From positions 399 to 64,398 of the forward strand of contig CAJTRO010000006.1 of assembly GCA_910579015.1 (NCBI GenBank): a stretch of DNA of 64,000 bases, in the 5' to 3' direction. Positions 63,217 through 64,000 of the stretch are shown here, one piece after another. The notes under the pieces are model-generated. The model saw only the letters and a program-made list of their open reading frames with translations, did no database searches and had not been told where the DNA came from. The DNA comes from an uncultured Dorea sp. GTDB taxonomy: Bacteria; Bacillota_A; Clostridia; Lachnospirales; Lachnospiraceae. The position numbers and the translations under genes were made by a program. Each line of letters starts with the position of its first letter. Position 1 is the stretch's first letter.

Positions 63217-63499
63217 ACGAACAACGTATTTACGGGCTTTGTAAGGGGTATTTAAGAATCCCAACCAAAAGCCAACCAATGACAAATATAAACAAGCGAC
63301 CTAAACGGTCAGAAAGGAAAACTTGTATATCCGTTTGTTCTAAAAGTTTATTAAATTCAATAGATTAGCTAAAAACCACTAGCCATAGGTGTTCCCTGTG
63401 GCTAATTTCCGCCATTGTGCCAAGCAAGATTATGTACTTAATTTTGACAAACTGGAAGTTGTCGAGTTTTATATATTGACCAAAAGTTTGATTTAAGAA

Positions 63500-63913
63500 C
63501 TATAAGACTTTTTTCAAATAATATCTATAATGCTTTTCTGGACAATTTTCTAATATACCAAATACAATATACCCTTGCTTCTCATAAAATTCTTTGGCTT
63601 GAAAATCAAATGTATCAAGATGAATAAGTTTAGCACCTTTTGATTTAGCATCATTTTCAACTTCTTCTAAAAGTAAGCTACCAAGTTTTTTCCCTCTATA
63701 ACTAGAATCGACCCACAATGTATCAACATAAACTACATTCCAACAATACATCCTTGCTACAATACCAGCAACAATCTTATCATCCTTACCGATTTTCTTG
63801 CTTAAATCTATGAAATTTTCTTTCTGTTTAGCCTCAACCTGAGATAGATTATATTCCACCAGTCTTTCAATAATATAATCCTGTTCTTTCTTTGAACATA
63901 CATCAATTTTCAT
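63500..63913 (-). CDS. GNAT family N-acetyltransferase
   Basis: About 137 residues. The acetyl-CoA motif is DSSYRGKKLGSLLLEEVE, then LIHLDTFDFQAKEFYEKQGYIVFG, typical GNAT motifs A and B. Start at 63913 because AAAGGAA lies eight bases upstream; the earlier Met is unsupported. The gene is clearly more AT-rich than the chromosome to the left, and follows the tRNA scar, so it is probably acquired. The substrate is unknown. Confidence 0.88.
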   Translation of the reverse strand: MKIDVCSKKEQDYIIERLVEYNLSQVEAKQKENFIDLSKKIGKDDKIVAGIVARMYCWNVVYVDTLWVDSSYRGKKLGSLLLEEVENDAKSKGAKLIHLDTFDFQAKEFYEKQGYIVFGILENCPEKHYRYYLKKVL

Positions 63914-64000
63914 AATATAATTTCCTTTCATATAATAAATCGGATTTGTCCAGATTTACAAATTCTATTTGCTTAACTTTCACTACTCACAGTATAATTC

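Larger units (their letters stand above)
62797..63499. other. 703-bp region between the ABC operon and the acetyltransferase gene
   Basis: Contains a minus promoter (TTGTAA 62867-62872, 18 bp, GATAAT 62843-62848), the plus-oriented TAAACT-repeat promoter at 62881-62970, a 20-codon open frame (62988-63050, MCEALRELMKED...), a terminator and a tRNA 3' fragment. The rest, 63217-63499, is AT-rich and shows no supported gene apart from a near-repeat of the tRNA fragment at 63296-63311. Confidence 0.6.

Overview
The window looks like a chromosome segment of a gut Clostridia, most likely Lachnospiraceae. The supporting signs are moderate GC, AGGAGG-type ribosome sites, clostridial sigma-A promoters, an accD-accA fusion inside a fabH-acpP-fabK-fabD-fabG-fabF-accB-fabZ-accC cluster, YesM/YesN sugar two-component genes, and a 4-hydroxybutyrate dehydrogenase resembling the Clostridium kluyveri enzyme. 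The species cannot be named from the sequence alone.

Region 1 (1-10.4 kb) is a carbohydrate uptake cluster on the minus strand: a lipoprotein sugar binder, two permeases, two intracellular esterases and a MATE exporter. A divergent YesM-type kinase and YesN/AraC-type regulator probably control it. Region 2 (10.5-24.8 kb) is a second cluster: a Gfo/Idh/MocA oxidoreductase, a sugar binder, two permeases, a TIM-barrel sugar isomerase-like protein and a 2135-residue cell-wall beta-helix protein. It is divergent from a ROK regulator and a second oxidoreductase. Neither importer has its own ATPase.

Region 3 (24.9-37.3 kb) holds rubredoxin, a sirtuin and the complete type II fatty-acid synthesis operon. 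The operon ends with a nitronate-monooxygenase-like gene and a MarR regulator. Two FabT-like palindromes flank the fabH promoter, so the MarR protein is probably FabT. Region 4 (37.4-47.5 kb) mixes a Septu-like ATPase/HNH pair, a PadR-DUF1700-DUF4097 operon, 4hbD, DAHP synthase, a V4R-GGDEF protein, a tyrosine phosphatase, and a small RelA/SpoT-domain gene coupled to a short gene (possible toxSAS pair).

Region 5 (47.6-64 kb) is accessory in character: two OmpR-type two-component systems, two ABC exporter-type operons, a broken Rpn-type gene, a PemK-like toxin beside structured repeats, HxlR with radical SAM, a candidate type I toxin with a convergent small RNA, and a tRNA 3'-end scar followed by an AT-rich acetyltransferase gene. 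Arrays of 11-bp direct repeats mark probable response-regulator sites at three promoters. No CRISPR array, rRNA gene, intact tRNA gene or insertion sequence was seen.
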